Shown: positions 1-13,600 of the stretch, in pieces
Numbering within the stretch: the stretch's first letter is position 1
Layout of the letters: every line of letters begins with the position of its first letter
Origin: Anoplopoma fimbria
Taxonomy: Eukaryota > Chordata > Actinopteri > Perciformes > Anoplopomatidae
Assembly (NCBI RefSeq): GCF_027596085.1
Contig: NC_072467.1
Location: 2,219,361-2,283,360 of the forward strand
Length of the DNA stretch: 64,000 nucleotides
Direction: 5' to 3'
Program-made: the position numbers and the translations under genes
The notes under the pieces: model-generated
Told to the model about the DNA's origin: nothing
What the model saw: only the letters and a program-made list of their open reading frames with translations
Database searches by the model: none

Positions 1-479
1 TCTGCACACCCCTTACAGTATCATGCAGCATGTCTGTATGTCCTCTGATGTAAGAAAGTCCAAAATCTTTAATTGTAATCAGCTGAAAAACCTTTAAGAT
101 AATTGAAAATGCATACGCCATGACGACGGTCAAAACAAACTGGCAGTGGCATTTCCTTTGAATATGAGATGTGATGTTGTTATAAAGAGCAACACTTATA
201 ACACATAAGACACCTTAAAACCATCTATAATTGAATCGATGATGAATATAAAAGCTGATGCTGCTGCTGATCCGAGAGCCTCTGGGGTGTTTTCCTGATT
301 TCACAGGGACCTTGGATGTCCTCCTGTGTTGAATTAGTTGTTACAATGTTTGTTTACTTTATCCCTCCTAAATATGTATCAAGTATCCTGCATTTGCTTC
401 CCCCAAGAAGTGCAGCCTCATCATGTGCTAATAATGAGCCTGTTGGTCACACACAACCAGGCTGATGGTTGACTTGACG

Positions 480-494
480 CTGCCATCTAGTGGT
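480..494 (-). promoter_or_regulatory. CTCF-like motif
   Basis: The bases CTGCCATCTAGTGGT match the reverse complement of the vertebrate CTCF core (CCASYAGRKGGCAG type) at nearly all informative positions. This is a motif match only; occupancy cannot be judged from sequence. Confidence 0.35.
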
Positions 495-662
495 CATGCA
501 AAAGGAGCAGGTCCTGTTCGGCATCGGTCAATAAACATGCTGAACTATAAGCACTTTATTTTGAACCTTTCATCCATGGATTTTGAGACAAAGGGCCTCT
601 TGTCACATTAAGGGCCTCCATCCCTCCCACATAAGAACAAGAGCCATAGATAGATAAAGAGA

Positions 663-815
663 CATATTTTTAGTCGTTTTGCATTTCTTTTAGGTTGTTG
701 AGTATCTGTTTGTGGATGTTTTGCATCTCTCTGGTTGTTTTGTGTCTCTTTGATAGTTTTGCATCTCTGTGTGGTAGTTTTGCGTCTCCATTTGGTTGTT
801 TAGCATTTCATTTTT
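663..815. repeat. Degenerate tandem repeat, about 20-24 bp unit
   Basis: A unit resembling GTTGTTTTGCATCTCTGTGT recurs five to six times with substitutions and small length changes. It is a decayed minisatellite. The short open frames on both strands across it are by-products of the repeat. Confidence 0.6.
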
Positions 816-1867
816 TGTCGTCAAACTACTATCAACTATCTTATAAGTTTGATGCTTCGTACCAGAAGTTAGAATTGCTGCCAAATACATAAATACAAAC
901 TGTTACTCTTACATGATCTGATGTAAACCATTTAATTAAGTGTTTATACGCTGCTTATAAATTCTAAATAAGGGAAAGTCTTTGTCAACAATTATAATCC
1001 TCTTATCAAGCATCCATAACTGTTGTATAAGCAGTCAGTGTATAACACAGTATAAGATAGTTGTAATGATATATTATCATATGATGACACGTGAGCAAAC
1101 CCATTCAAGACTGTCTTGAAAATTTTATAAATACCTACAAATCATTATCAGGCACATTTAGAACTGTAATGTCATTACATATGATTACAAATTATAATCG
1201 AGCAGTCGCTAACTGTTTCCTTACAGTTATGAGATGTTGTTGAGAAATACATTAATGATAATTATAATTTAGAAGTTGTCTAACATTTTCTTGCAATTAC
1301 ATTATAACGTGTTTTATCAAGTTTGTACACACTGATTATAATCATGAGAATGAGAAAACGTACATATGAAGAAAAGACAACAATTAGATTAATGAGATTT
1401 TTTTTGGGATGTGAAAGTTGTACACTTTTATTTTCTACACAGAAAGTGAACAATTAAGATACTTTTTTGTATCTGTAATTCAATATTTTCATTTTCATTG
1501 GTGACCAACCAAAGAGAAACTGCAGTAAACAGTCATCAGGGATATCCCACCATCCCACCACCCACTTCTGTCCGCCTTCATCCACTCACTGTGTGACGAG
1601 TCAGTTTATCAGTGAACACTTATGTATGTTTCTGATTTGATTATCGTCCGTCTCCCGGGTCACCGTTAAATGTTTGTAAAATGACAAAACAAAGCAACAT
1701 ACAGTGGATGGAGTCAAAATTTGATGAATTATTAATCTGTCATGTTTTCTGAACATGAAAGATTAAGAAGTCACATATTTGTAAGAGAAAATTACGAAAA
1801 CAGTATGATTATAAAAATGTGTTCCTCATTTTTATTAACTTGCCATAACTAGTGAAGACATTTCACC

Positions 1868-1951
1868 CCTTCTCTCTCTCTCTCTCTCTCTCTCTCGCTC
1901 TCTCTCTCTCTCCTTCTTTCTCTCTCCTTCTTTCTCTATCTCTCTCTCTTT
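1868..1951. repeat. (TC)n microsatellite
   Basis: An almost pure CT tract with a few interruptions (GC, CCTTCTTT) covers this interval. The antisense strand encodes a spurious Arg/Glu-rich frame. Confidence 0.9.
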
Positions 1952-2504
1952 CTGGTGTCTTATAAATGCATACCATTTCCTGTAACAGCCATTTTGTTGT
2001 CATGGACACAGAAAGAAAAAAAAGGAGAAAAAAGAAAACATCATCTGTGTCCATAGCAACTGAGTCAAGTTTAGTGCTGCCAAAAATGGTTTAGGCAAAA
2101 GTCTCCTCAGAGATGCAAAATATGTGTATAAGATGCCAGTGCCTTGCAAGGCACATTCGGCTACCAGTAAACAAATCTTACACATTCAACACTACAGTTC
2201 TATCAGAAGCCAGTGCGTTAAACAGCATCTCTCCTGACAGCCCATAAAAAGATTATATCAAAATACTGCTGCTACAGTGTAAGGTAAACACAGTGATTCC
2301 ACAGTGATTAGTACAAAAAAAAGAATATAATTACACTGTTGCTTAATACTGAGGAATTGATAAATGGCTGCTGCACAATCTCCTGTTAGTGCTCAGTCTG
2401 AGAAAAAAGGCTTTTTCCTCTGAAAACAGAGCAAGGCATCCTCAGGAAGCCTCTAATCCCCTTTAGAAATCTTAGTCAACTACTATAAATAGAAAGCATC
2501 CATG

Positions 2505-2520
2505 GTGCCCTCTGCTGGAG
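2505..2520 (-). promoter_or_regulatory. CTCF-like motif
   Basis: GTGCCCTCTGCTGGAG matches the reverse complement of the CTCF core closely. It is one of several such sites scattered through the window; some fish CTCF-like motifs travel inside repeats, so function is unproven. Confidence 0.35.
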
Positions 2521-2814
2521 ATTAATTTGAGCCACTGACGTGCGCTGTACTGTATTTTTGGAGCATCAAGCAATGCTGCAGGACTGTTCACAGACTGATG
2601 AGAAATGTCCATGTACACAGGACTATGCTGCCTGTTTCTTTCAAGATGAATCACAAGGCTGGCACTTTTAAGTTGACTTTGCCGCATTGATCATCCGTGT
2701 CTATGTGAATGTTGAAAGCAAGCTTGTTTCACCATGAAGACATTCTCCCACATGCATGCCTGCATCATCCTGAAGTTAGCCAATCCCCACACTCCCCCTG
2801 CTCTCTCTCTCTCT

Positions 2815-3060
2815 CAGGGCGTCATTAGTGGGAATTACCTGGTCTCCCCAGGAAAAGCCTAATCAAGCCTCCACTAAACTGAATGCCTCTTTTGTTTGCA
2901 GACAAAATAGCACAGAGGAAATCCCCCTCTGTCTTAGGCTAATCATCTATTGTTATTTAACAACTGGCAATCATGACCCAGGAGGACGCAGCAGGGTTCC
3001 AAGGTCACTCCAGGCGCCCTCCACCGGGATGCGGCCTCTTTTGACCGGCTGAGGAAAAGA
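2815..3060. other. Candidate conserved non-coding element
   Basis: This block is GC-richer than its surroundings and free of simple repeats. It carries repeated TAATC cores (near 2859 and 2939), which are K50 homeodomain (Otx/Pitx-type) sites, and a nuclear-receptor half-site in CCAAGGTCA near 3000. It lies about 2.5 kb upstream of mir-184. I infer possible enhancer function only from this composition. An open frame through it has no recognisable protein. Confidence 0.25.
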
Positions 3061-3542
3061 CAGGGATGATAAATAGTGATAGGTGGTAGAGATTGGATGG
3101 GGAGCTAATTTATTTCATCAAATTTGGTGGGAATCAGGAAGCTTCTGGCCTTTGCTTTTGATGAATGTCATGGTCAGACTGCAGAGTTTCTGCAGAGATT
3201 AATGACATTTTTCCAGATCATGCACTACCTAGTATGGCTACAAATAAATGCATTTCTTTTATTTTAAAATAGTTTTGAATGCAATAGTGCCTGTGTGTTG
3301 TGTGACTCCAGAATTGGAGGATTTCGCTTTGCATTGCAATTCTGCAGCCTTCCAGTGATATGTAATGATGTGTGCGCTGACCTCTTGTCCATACAATCTG
3401 ATCCATCGTCCCCAGGGCGGGTGAGAGGGGGGGAGAGTCTCTGTCCTGTCAGTGTGGGGAGGACGTAACAAAACCACAACCTTTAGAAACCTTTGTCAAC
3501 CTAAAGCATCATTCTGTCTCTGGAAGTGCAGCCCTATTTTAC

Positions 3543-3667
<125 letters not shown>

Positions 3668-3789
3668 AGATAGTGAGACAGGAAAGGTAAAACCAGACTG
3701 GTGTGAGTGCGTGGGAGACAGAGAAGAGAAAGAAAAGGAATTTACGTGTATTTGTTAGTATAGACGACCCCACCCCTGCCTCCACTGAA

Positions 3790-3793
<4 letters not shown>

Positions 3794-3829
<36 letters not shown>
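3794..3829. repeat. (TG)n microsatellite
   Basis: A second, shorter TG run lies 130 bp after the first, separated by unique sequence. Confidence 0.95.
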
Positions 3830-3831
<2 letters not shown>

Positions 3832-5348
3832 TATGATGGCCCCGGTGCTGCTGATGGTGGGAATGCAGTGCTGCTAATCCCAGAGGAGAGCAGAGCACTG
3901 CAGAGGAGATGCTTGGCAGATCTCCCCTCATCCGTGTGACTGTTGCTGGCGTCTGGTGTGGAGAAGAAATCCGGAACTGGATCAGAAAGCGAGCCACCCG
4001 TGTTTAATTTGCACGGGACTTTTCACACCGAAGGGAGGAACTAGGCAGAGATAACCAAAAACTAAAGCATACAGAAGCGTCTGCTGTCCTTCCTCTGCCA
4101 ACTGCATGTCCAGGAGTGACTGTAGATAACAGGCAGAGGGGTCAGAGGGTGTCAGTGAACATGATGTGAAGCCTTTTTGATTCTCATTTAAAAGACTGTG
4201 TTTCAATGAAAGATTAACCACTAAACTTTAAATAGCCTGTTCATAAAGATGTGATAGTTGTCTCTGATACATTGACACACAAAGAGCAACTTTTTGATAA
4301 TTTCTAAAGACCAAAAGACCATTTTTATGTTCGGATGTTTAAATGCCATTTTCACAGATGAAGCTGGCTGCTTTTGAGATAATGGATAATAATCTCAGTC
4401 AATTATTAATTTCTTAGTTAGGAAGTTTTGGAGCACTTTTGATTTAAACGTAATTGAATCAAGCTCCTTAACAGATTTCCACCTAATTGATAGAATTATT
4501 ATTACAAATTTGTAAACAAGTATGGTAACAGGACACGGACACTTTAGGGTTTATGGATAACTGTTTTGTCCATATTGCATTCAGCACTTTAGAATATAAA
4601 TTCACTACAACCAATTGAGGTGTAAATGTTATCAAATGCTTTGCAGCTGTTAAGGGATATAGAAAACGTTTTTTATCTTTTTCTTAACAGATTGAAATTA
4701 GTTGGGAATTTGGTAATAACTGTATCTCATTTTATGTTGTACGATTTGGATTTTGGATCACTTTTAATTATCATTTATCTATTTTTACTGTGTTAGCCAA
4801 ATTCTTCTGCAGAGGACCTTGTAATACTACTTTTTGAAAAGTGTAATTAAGTTATTACTTTTATCATTCTTTCCTGGGACAGAGTCAGTCCCCTTGCATC
4901 ACAATGATTTGACAAAGCTCAGACCGGAGAATGAAAAGATAATCTCAGTTCTTGTTTTCGACCAGTAAGAGACAGGACAGCAGCCGGGATGAGGTGGGGC
5001 CAGATGACATAAAACTGCTCATGGGACGCGTCCTCAGAGTTACTCGGCCTGTTGGATGCAGAAGGATGCTGAATGGACTCTGAGCTGTTGGACAGAGACT
5101 GCTGCTGGATGGCATTTTGGTTCTGACGATGAAGTAATGCAGCGACCTGCTTCCTCTGAGGACTTTTGGGTTTATCAACATTAAATTGTTGACAAAATAA
5201 CTTTTATCAAACGTTTTGGATGATTTTGTTGTGATATATGAAGACAAATTTAAACTTTTGAATTTTTTTTTATTTTCCTATGACCTTTGTTAAGGTCAGT
5301 TTGTTTTCATTTTCGCTGTATTACAAAATGCTGTTCAGGTTATATGTT

Positions 5349-5435
5349 GTCGAGCACATCTCCTTATCACTTTTCCAGCCCAGCTATCTATCAAATATGT
5401 GTTGGACGGAGAACTGATAAGGGTATGTGTCTGAC
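5349..5435 (+). ncRNA. mir184: microRNA miR-184 precursor hairpin
   Basis: Positions 5403-5424 match the full 22-nt mature miR-184-3p as I know it, starting TGGACGGAGAACTGATAAGG. The opposite arm (5362-5384, CCTTATCACTTTTCCAGCCC...) is the conserved miR-184-5p/star strand. The arms pair through ATCTCCTTATC/GATAAGGGTAT and continue outward as GTCGAGCACA/TGTGTCTGAC, with an AT-rich loop between. The Drosha/Dicer product would come from the 3' arm. In vertebrates miR-184 is prominent in lens, cornea and nervous tissue and represses target mRNAs in the cytoplasm. In human, MIR184 lies upstream of ANKRD34C on the same strand; here ankrd34c follows about 18.5 kb downstream on the same strand, which supports orthology. 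No host protein gene overlaps it. A 70-aa open frame across the hairpin is not a gene. Confidence 0.97.
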
Positions 5436-8039
5436 ACTTTCCTTCACTGATAACTGGACATATATTTTGGGAAAAAAAGGTCATTATATGAACCAGTGAA
5501 CTTATCAATATTTTAACAAACATACAGAAGCTGTTTGCTTCTGTCAGATTCTGTACAGCATCACTACATGCGTTATAAACCTGTACCTTATTTTAATACC
5601 AAGTTAATTTGGATCAGCTGGTGCTTTCATAATTTTTGGACTTCATTGTTTGATGTGAGTTATTTTTTCTGGTCTCGTACGGATTTTTAAATGTGTTGGC
5701 ATACCCAATTTATCAGACTAGATGTGTGTTTGGCTGTTTGCTCATCAGTGTTCTTTGATTTTACATGCACTATGAAGACATATCTCTATCTAACATTTAA
5801 GTGTGTACTTTCACACAACAATGATGAAGGTGCAGCCATGATTAAAAGATGATACATTTTATAGTTACAAAATGCACTACTGTTATCAGCTTTGTTTTTA
5901 CCAAACTATTGCAAAATGCTGAATTGCAAATGCTGTAACAATGCTGCATTGCACCTTTTATTCATTTTAATTCTTATTTAGCCTCATATTCAACATGTCT
6001 TCAAAACGCTTTTCTCAGGATGGAAAGTGGAAAGTTTTCACCGACTTTTTTTTTTTGTACTTTTTCAACAGACCATATTTTAAACTGCCCCAACTTTCTC
6101 TAAGCATGATTTATGTGATCCAATAAAATCTTAATATATCACAAATGTAGCCATATTTTTTGCTTCATGTTCCTCATAATATGTGCTTGATGAAATGCAA
6201 AAAATACAAATATTTTAGAAATGTAATGAGTATTATACATAGCTAAAAACATGCATTCAAACATGCTATGCAGAAACTCCTGTGCAGAGATCTGGATTGT
6301 AGCCTGCAGCTGCATCAGCTGACACAAGAGGGTACTGTTTCACTACTTTTGCAGAGTAGCTCTCTGGTCGTCAGAATACAGGTGGAGTGGATGTTGAACA
6401 CACAGGACCCACCAATGATACAACCCAAAGCTCCTATAATGACATCCCTGATAAGAGAGAATGCAATCAACTAAGAGTAGAATAATCAAATACAATGATC
6501 TTTAATCATGCCAAATATGCAAGGGCAGCCAATGTCGCCTGAAATTGATATGTGGAGCGGGGCAGACTTTAGGCTAAGGGATCATTAAATTGTGCTTTAA
6601 GCATCCTCCCCTGCCATATGAAGGACCCTCCTGCCTGATTTGTTTGCAAAATCTTGATGGGCAAGAGAAAGCTTTTGATTTTTCTAAGAATTGTTCTTAT
6701 AATTACATTTACAATAAGGCCTGTGGGATATTATGTGCAGCTTGGGGGTAAAAAAAACTGCAGTACTGTTTTCGAGTATATGTAATGCAAAGTTTAACTC
6801 ATTGGAGAAGATAAGATTCTTTTAAAAGGACAAAGATGCCTCATTTTATTTAAAGATAATGCAGTGACAAAGAACAAATTCTTTTTGACTCTGCTGCCAT
6901 CATGCCACTATTATTTATTGAAGTTTAGAGGCAATTCTGACTGTTTATAACTGTGTTTACATTCGGGTGAAGAACGGTTGTATTTCTCTTCGCTTTGACC
7001 AAGAGCCTTCTATGCTCATTTTTTACAAAAGATCCCAGTTAAGACAATGTCTGACGTATAAGAAACAGATTAAGGAATTAGCTGAACCTTTAAAAAGGTG
7101 CTGATGTCTCTAAACGTCACAGTCATGATTAACATTTGTGTGTACATTATGTTCCCTCTAATAGGAGGCATTGAAAACATGATGTTAAAACCGATGGTGA
7201 AACTAGAAAGCTTTGGCTCATCCCTTTCCTATTTCACTAGTAACTATGGAAACAATGCATTGTCATTAAGAACTTGATTTTTGATTGCTGACACGCTCTG
7301 GGATAAATTTGGGATTTTCACACTTGCAGCGATGTTTATTTCTAAAAAAAACTTGTTTACTGACGCCAGTGTCTGCCAGCTAAGGTCACACAGAGTTTAT
7401 TTGTGAAAGTGATCATCACAGAAGGCAGGATCTTCTCTCAAAGCGTGAATAAATCAACGTTAATAACAGTTTCACTTAATACCATTGCGACAGCCATCTC
7501 TGTTTCTGATACTACAGGTTTCTGTCCACATGGTCCACATGTTCCTTGTGGCTGCAAATGCGCGTTTCTAATAAAAGATTGACCGTTTGGTGACGACACA
7601 AGGAGAGGTATTAGGAGAGAAGTGTTCTGTCATCTGAGATAGTCAATACATCTAAAGCTCTCTAATTAGACACAAAGACGAAAACCCATCACCATGACGA
7701 CACAATAAAAAGACAGAGGCGAAGGATGGGTTGGTGCGCATCGCTGGAAGCAGAAAGGGCACTAAATATCACCGTACATTTGACTATAGTTTTGTGATAT
7801 GTTCTCCGCGTCCTATTAATATCTGCTGCTAATTTATTTTGACACGGTCTTGAAATCAGCTGCGACCACATCGTGACGCATGATGTCCTTTTGAATAGAT
7901 AGCAGCTTCACACTCGTCAAAATATAGAACCGTTAATGAGATATGATTATGTCCAGGATATTGGAGAGATGAAAAATGGCCTGCTCATACTTTTTTTTAA
8001 GGACTAAAAGAGGGGGAGAAATGAAGCACACCTTAAAAT

Positions 8040-8460
8040 TGAGTGGGCAGCAAATCCCCATCATCTCCAGCTATAACACCAGACCTCCCACTGATGCTTG
8101 GAGCTCCCCACCACCATCTGTTGCTGAGTGTTTACCCGGGCATCCACCGCCTCAAATGCCACAGTGCCACAAAACCAGCCCTCTCAGACATGCATCATCC
8201 GAATACCAGCCCACCGCAGGGGACAGGCTGAATGACAGATCTCATTGAAACCGTCCCGGGGTGGGTTCAGGACACCCGGAGAAGGAGCCCAGCAATTAAT
8301 TGTTGGAGAGCAGCACTGTGCCTGTTGAGACTGGTTTGTATTCATCTGCTTGGTATGGAGCTCAGCAGTTACTATGGCTTGACGAGTGGCAAAGCGACTG
8401 TAGGCACTAATTGGTGCAAGCTCCTACGTCCCAGTCTTGCTCACAGGAGGAATCTATGAC
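8040..8460. other. Candidate conserved non-coding element
   Basis: A repeat-free, GC-richer block within AT-rich flanks. It contains the palindromic paired-homeodomain site CAATTAATTG at 8293-8302 and a TAATTGG site near 8409. Overlapping short open frames in several phases show no recognisable protein. The regulatory interpretation rests on composition and the palindrome only. Confidence 0.25.
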
Positions 8461-10372
8461 ACCGTAGATAAGGCTGCAGGGCCGGGACTCTACAACAGTC
8501 TCCACTGTGCACATCTAATGCAAATAATGAGGATACATATAAAACCAGAAATCAACCCATAATTCATTCAGTTGAATCATCATTGGAAACCCATGCAACT
8601 CCATATTAAATGCACTACCTCGTTAAAGTTATTTCCCTCTAATACATTTTGTTTTGGAGGAGCAAGTGGTCCCCAGATGCTCTGTGACACTCGGTTTGCA
8701 TTTTCTCCTCATTCATATGCCAAAAGATGCTGACAAGACCAGTGAAGGTGGCTCGTGAGCAGTCTGCGAGTGACATCTTCATGCCTCTATGCGTCAGCTT
8801 TGACAGGAAGTCTGGCAAAGTGCTAATAAGAGATGTGCTGCCATACATGAGCGTATGTTTGCCAAATGTTCTTATAGCATACTCCAGCAATCAGTAAACT
8901 ATAACAAGGCAAGAAGAGCACACTCATACCCAGAAATGAGCCACCACACAAGCAGAGGAATGAATGAAACTATTCCTGCTGATCCTCCCATTGGATATCT
9001 GTGTTTTTTTAAACCTTACTCTCCATTGTGTTTTATTGGACAGTGCAAGTAAGGATCACGGACCAAAGAGTCTTCTCTCCAGGATGCTGAGCTTTTCAAA
9101 TCACCTTATTGACCTTTCACAAACCAAAAGCAGGAATCTATTTAACCTTTTCAACTCTGTTTGACATACACTGGATAGGTGAACAAAAAAGACTCTTTTT
9201 TCAAGCTGTAATACAGACTTTTTCAACCCAGAAACGTGTGACAAATGTGTCAAACATGTCACTTATTCCTGCAGCGTTACAAAGCTAGCTAAGAGCAACC
9301 AAAGGAGGTGTTGTTGTTGCTGAACAGCTGCCACCCTGGCAAAAAGAGATAATTATGAGATGGTAAATGCTTAAACAAAATGTTACAGTAGCAAAAAGAA
9401 AGAACTGTAGTGAAAAATAATAGAAAGTTCTCTTTGTATAATACAATGCAATTCAAGAGCACCACAAACTACATACTCAAAAATGAAAATAGGGTTGAAT
9501 CACAGCCTCTCTAAAACATCATCATAAAATACTGATTATTATAACCTTCATGAAGGAATAATTTATTGCAGGAGTGTTGTATGAGAACACATTAATAAAC
9601 TGGCAACTGAGGATGTATATCAACAGGCTGATGACAGGTGATAAACATCTCAAAATAATGTATATCGAAAACAAATTCTACATAAAAAACAGCTCACATA
9701 CATTGCAAAATGTTGAAAGCTACATGAAAGGAAACACACATGATTCAAATAAAACTATGTGCTTCTGAAATTTCATCAAAAACAAGAAAACCAGAATGAT
9801 ACCAGCTGTACCTCCAACAAAAAGATTCACAGCATTTGATGTCGTATTTGGGTGTGAATTGCGTCTGTGGGAAGAGAGTTGGCACAAGACTGGACTAAAC
9901 ATTAACCAGCCCATAAATAATAGTGCAAATCCCAGCATCTTTGATTATGTCTAAAAAAAACAGAATATTACGTGTTTAATTTTATTTCTAATCTACTACT
10001 TTTCTTCCAGCTTGACCCCACTTCATCCCTCCACATCTGTTCAGTGTCACATTCAAGGAGAGCTCAGCAATGTGGGAGAGCCTAAAGTAGTTCTGCACGT
10101 CCTCAATACTCCTGTTTCTTCTTTGTACTTAATATCTGCAGCAGCATGCAGTTTTTCTGACTCTCATCAGCTCTAAAAGTTGTATCAGCACTTGAAGACT
10201 GCTGGAAAATGTCTGGTATTTGGAAGAAACTGCAGCCTTGCACAGCAAACCAGTGAGCATATGCAGACTTGCCAGAGTAAATAAGGCCATGTTCAAAGTC
10301 TATGTCTTAGTGTGAGAGAAATTTCACCACTACTGAAGCTATTAGCTTTGTTCAGTAATTTAAAAGAAACAG

Positions 10373-10660
10373 TTCAACGTTTTGGGGGAAATGCTTGATC
10401 ATTTTCTAGTCAAGAGGGAAATGAGTCGATCAATACGCTAATTATGAAGCGAAAGCCAGCAGGAGCTTAGCTTAGCATAAAGACTGCCAGCAACAGGGAG
10501 CCTTACTCTCTCCAAAGGTAGAAATTGTATGTAATAATAATAATAATGTTTTATTAAGTGATCTTTAAAGTGCTGATGTGAGGAATTTTATATTTACCTT
10601 TAGACAGAGCCAGGCTAATTGTTTTGCCCTACTTTCATTCTTTATGCTAAACTAATTGTG
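10373..10660. repeat. Diverged fish interspersed repeat, copy 1
   Basis: The segment includes AGCAGGAGCTTAGCTTAGCA, AAAGACTGCCAGCAACAGGG and AGAGCCAGGCTAATTGTTTT. This order matches a short element that I remember as widespread in percomorph genomes (mouth-to-tail order: 'aacgttttgggaaat', 'gccagcag', 'ttagcttagcataaag', 'aacagggg', 'agccaggcta'). A second diverged copy lies at about 20,140-20,400. I cannot assign its class with certainty. Confidence 0.5.
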
Positions 10661-13600
10661 TAGATGGGGGTAAAGGCTGATCTCCTCGCACAACCTCTTT
10701 CAAAACCAGCATCCACTTTGTTATTTCCTTTTTTTCTTGCCAAACCAGCTAGAGATGCATATGCAACTAACTGGGCTGGAGTGAGGAATGAAACTAGAAC
10801 ATGTGCACGCAGCACGCATGCTGGGTGGATGACGACATTTTCGTCAGGCAGACCAAAGTGGATTCTTGCAGAAAGTATGAATTGACCTTTATAAACATGA
10901 GAGTGATATCAATCCTATAATATGATCTACATTACCCAAAACTACAAACTATTCCTTTAAGACAAACACTTTCAAATATTGAGTTCATATTTATATTGAT
11001 TATAACTCTTTAAATTGAATCTAATTTGGACATTGCCACCGAAATCTGGAACAACAAGAACAAGAAACCTGGAATTCATGTGTTTGTAAATGGAAGCATG
11101 CATTGACAAGATCAATGATGGTTAATGATATGTTGTATTTTCTATTCTAGGAAACAATAATAATAATGATAATAAGACTTTGACGTGCGGCAATCATCTG
11201 GTCATTTGCCAACTGTCACATTTGAAAAAGTTGAAGAGCATCCATCTGTAAAAGGTCTTTAAATGACTATTGTGTGAGAGAGGTGTAATGACAGCTTTGG
11301 CATACTAACACATCATTATCCAACAAAAGATGCTTGATAAGATGATTGATTTTTTTTTTCTGTTAGGAGATTATCACCATGACAGTTGACTGTAACACCA
11401 TAAGCGTTTTTGCTTTTTTCTAGCCTGCATGTGCTGCAGAGCTGCTGTTTGCAGGAACAGATTGTATTGTGATCCTGCTCGCTCTGCGTGGTTCTCGGTG
11501 GTCTCGGCTGGATGTGTGGTGCAGCGTGGTGGTCATCTTCCCTCAGAGACATGATCAGAGCACTGCTTCTCTCTAATGATGCTATTCTGGGCTGACTCAC
11601 CTCCCAGCTGACAGACAGTGCTTTATTAGTTTCTTCAGGATAAACGTCTCCCTTTCCACCCCTTCCAAAGCCACATCTCAGGGGTCACTGACGGCATCGT
11701 CCTTTATTTGGTTTATTTATAAACCCTGTCCCTGTGCCTCGCTGATCTTCTCCACACACCTGGCTGTGCATGGCTGATCACATTGATCGAGACAAACCTC
11801 TACTAACAATTTGTGCTCAACCACAGCAGCGTGCCTTGAATACCTCAAATCCAATGTCTTATCTTCTTTTTTAAATGTTCTCACACCAAATGTCAATCAT
11901 ATCTCTCTCGGCAAATGTCAGTGGCACAATGCACCAATGTTGAGATAAAGGATAGTAGGATATGTTTAGACAGTAATGCAATCCTTTATAGAGCATTTGA
12001 CATTATCAAATCAAAAATACAATGTCAAGTTATTTTCATTTATTAAATGGCTGTATGGAAATTTGCAGTATGTTTTATTTTCTCTTTGTGAAATGAAAGT
12101 GAGTCTACATTTTTGGGAGAACAGGGGAGGGCCTTTAAATGTTTAATCATTGCTTATTTTCATTTATTTTCACCTTGTGAGGTTTATTGTAAAACTGTAT
12201 TTAAAGGTATGACAATTCGTTTGGTCATATGCAGAGGAAACCAATCCTGTCTCTGTAACAGGATTTTATTTTTCACATCAAACTCAACTAATAGTTTGTG
12301 GGACTAGTATGTGTTTGGTGAGAGAGAACAGGCGTGGATCTTTGTCAGGTTTTATTTTCACCCTGTGAGTCTGGGTGTTTGTCCTCATGGCAAAATGTCT
12401 TGGAGACACCTACTGTAGCAGGAACCACCGCAGAAACGGTTTTGAGTACTTTGCCAGGTGCTTTTACTTCTGTTTGTCTGTGGACAGATCTCGTCAACGT
12501 GATAGTGTCGCAGTCCTGAAACTTTACAGGTGTGTAGTTGAAATAAAAGCGAAGGCAGAGTATGAAGACGGGCATGGTCCGAGTAAGGGGACGAAGGAGC
12601 CATTGCCCCCAAGTGGCCAAAAAAACCCCAGTTAATTGCATTTATTTTGCAAAATTAAGGATGACATTTTGCTACTTTAAAACAGACTATGGAGATATTT
12701 GAAAAAAAACCTCAAATTGAAATCATGTGAACAGAAAAAAATGGTAACAAAAGATGCTTTAGCATCTCTAAATCTTTTATAAACAAAGTACCATAAGCAG
12801 AGAGCGATCCACTGTATCTGCACATTCACTGGTTATTTTTACACTATTTTTTTTTTTCGTATGACCCCATTCAATTCCAACCACAGTCCCTCATGGATTG
12901 TGCTCTCTCTGGTCGGCTGTTCTCTGGATTGGGAATCACATTAATCATCCCTGAAAATACTCAAAGACATTACTCTTGTTGGTGTTGCTCCCGTTGGTTT
13001 GAAAAGTTTATTTTTTGCTCTTCTGTGTTCAGTATCTGTTTCTGATTGTCTACCTGTGAGGTAATCCGGCATCATGGGGGTCGGTGGGCAAACGCACAAA
13101 TCCTGTATTGGTGATATTGTGGATTACATAAAACTCTTGAAACAAGATTGATGGAATGTGTTTAACCGAAGATGAAGGTTTTCATAATGGACAGGGCATT
13201 AAAAATACATCCATGAAATAATGTATACATTGCAAAATGGATAAATCTGATTATATTTTTCTGATAAATGTAGTTGTTGGTTTGCCCCCTCTCTTTATTG
13301 CTTCATTCCTTCCTTTCCTCTTATTGTCTGCCTTGCCAATCATAAATAATCATACACCGATTCTTTAGCATCACATAAAAATAGACTGTGTAATAATATA
13401 TAATAATAATATTATAATATAATATTACCCAGATGTCATAGCGCCTGCATGGCAACGCCGTTATTACCGACATCTACAGCTTCATAAAGCTAAAGATAAC
13501 CATCAACTGTAGCGTAATTTTCTCAGAAAGTGGCTGCCGAGACAGTCATTGTGTGTGCAGGAGAGAGGAATATGAAAGCCCTGATCACAAAATGAGCAGC

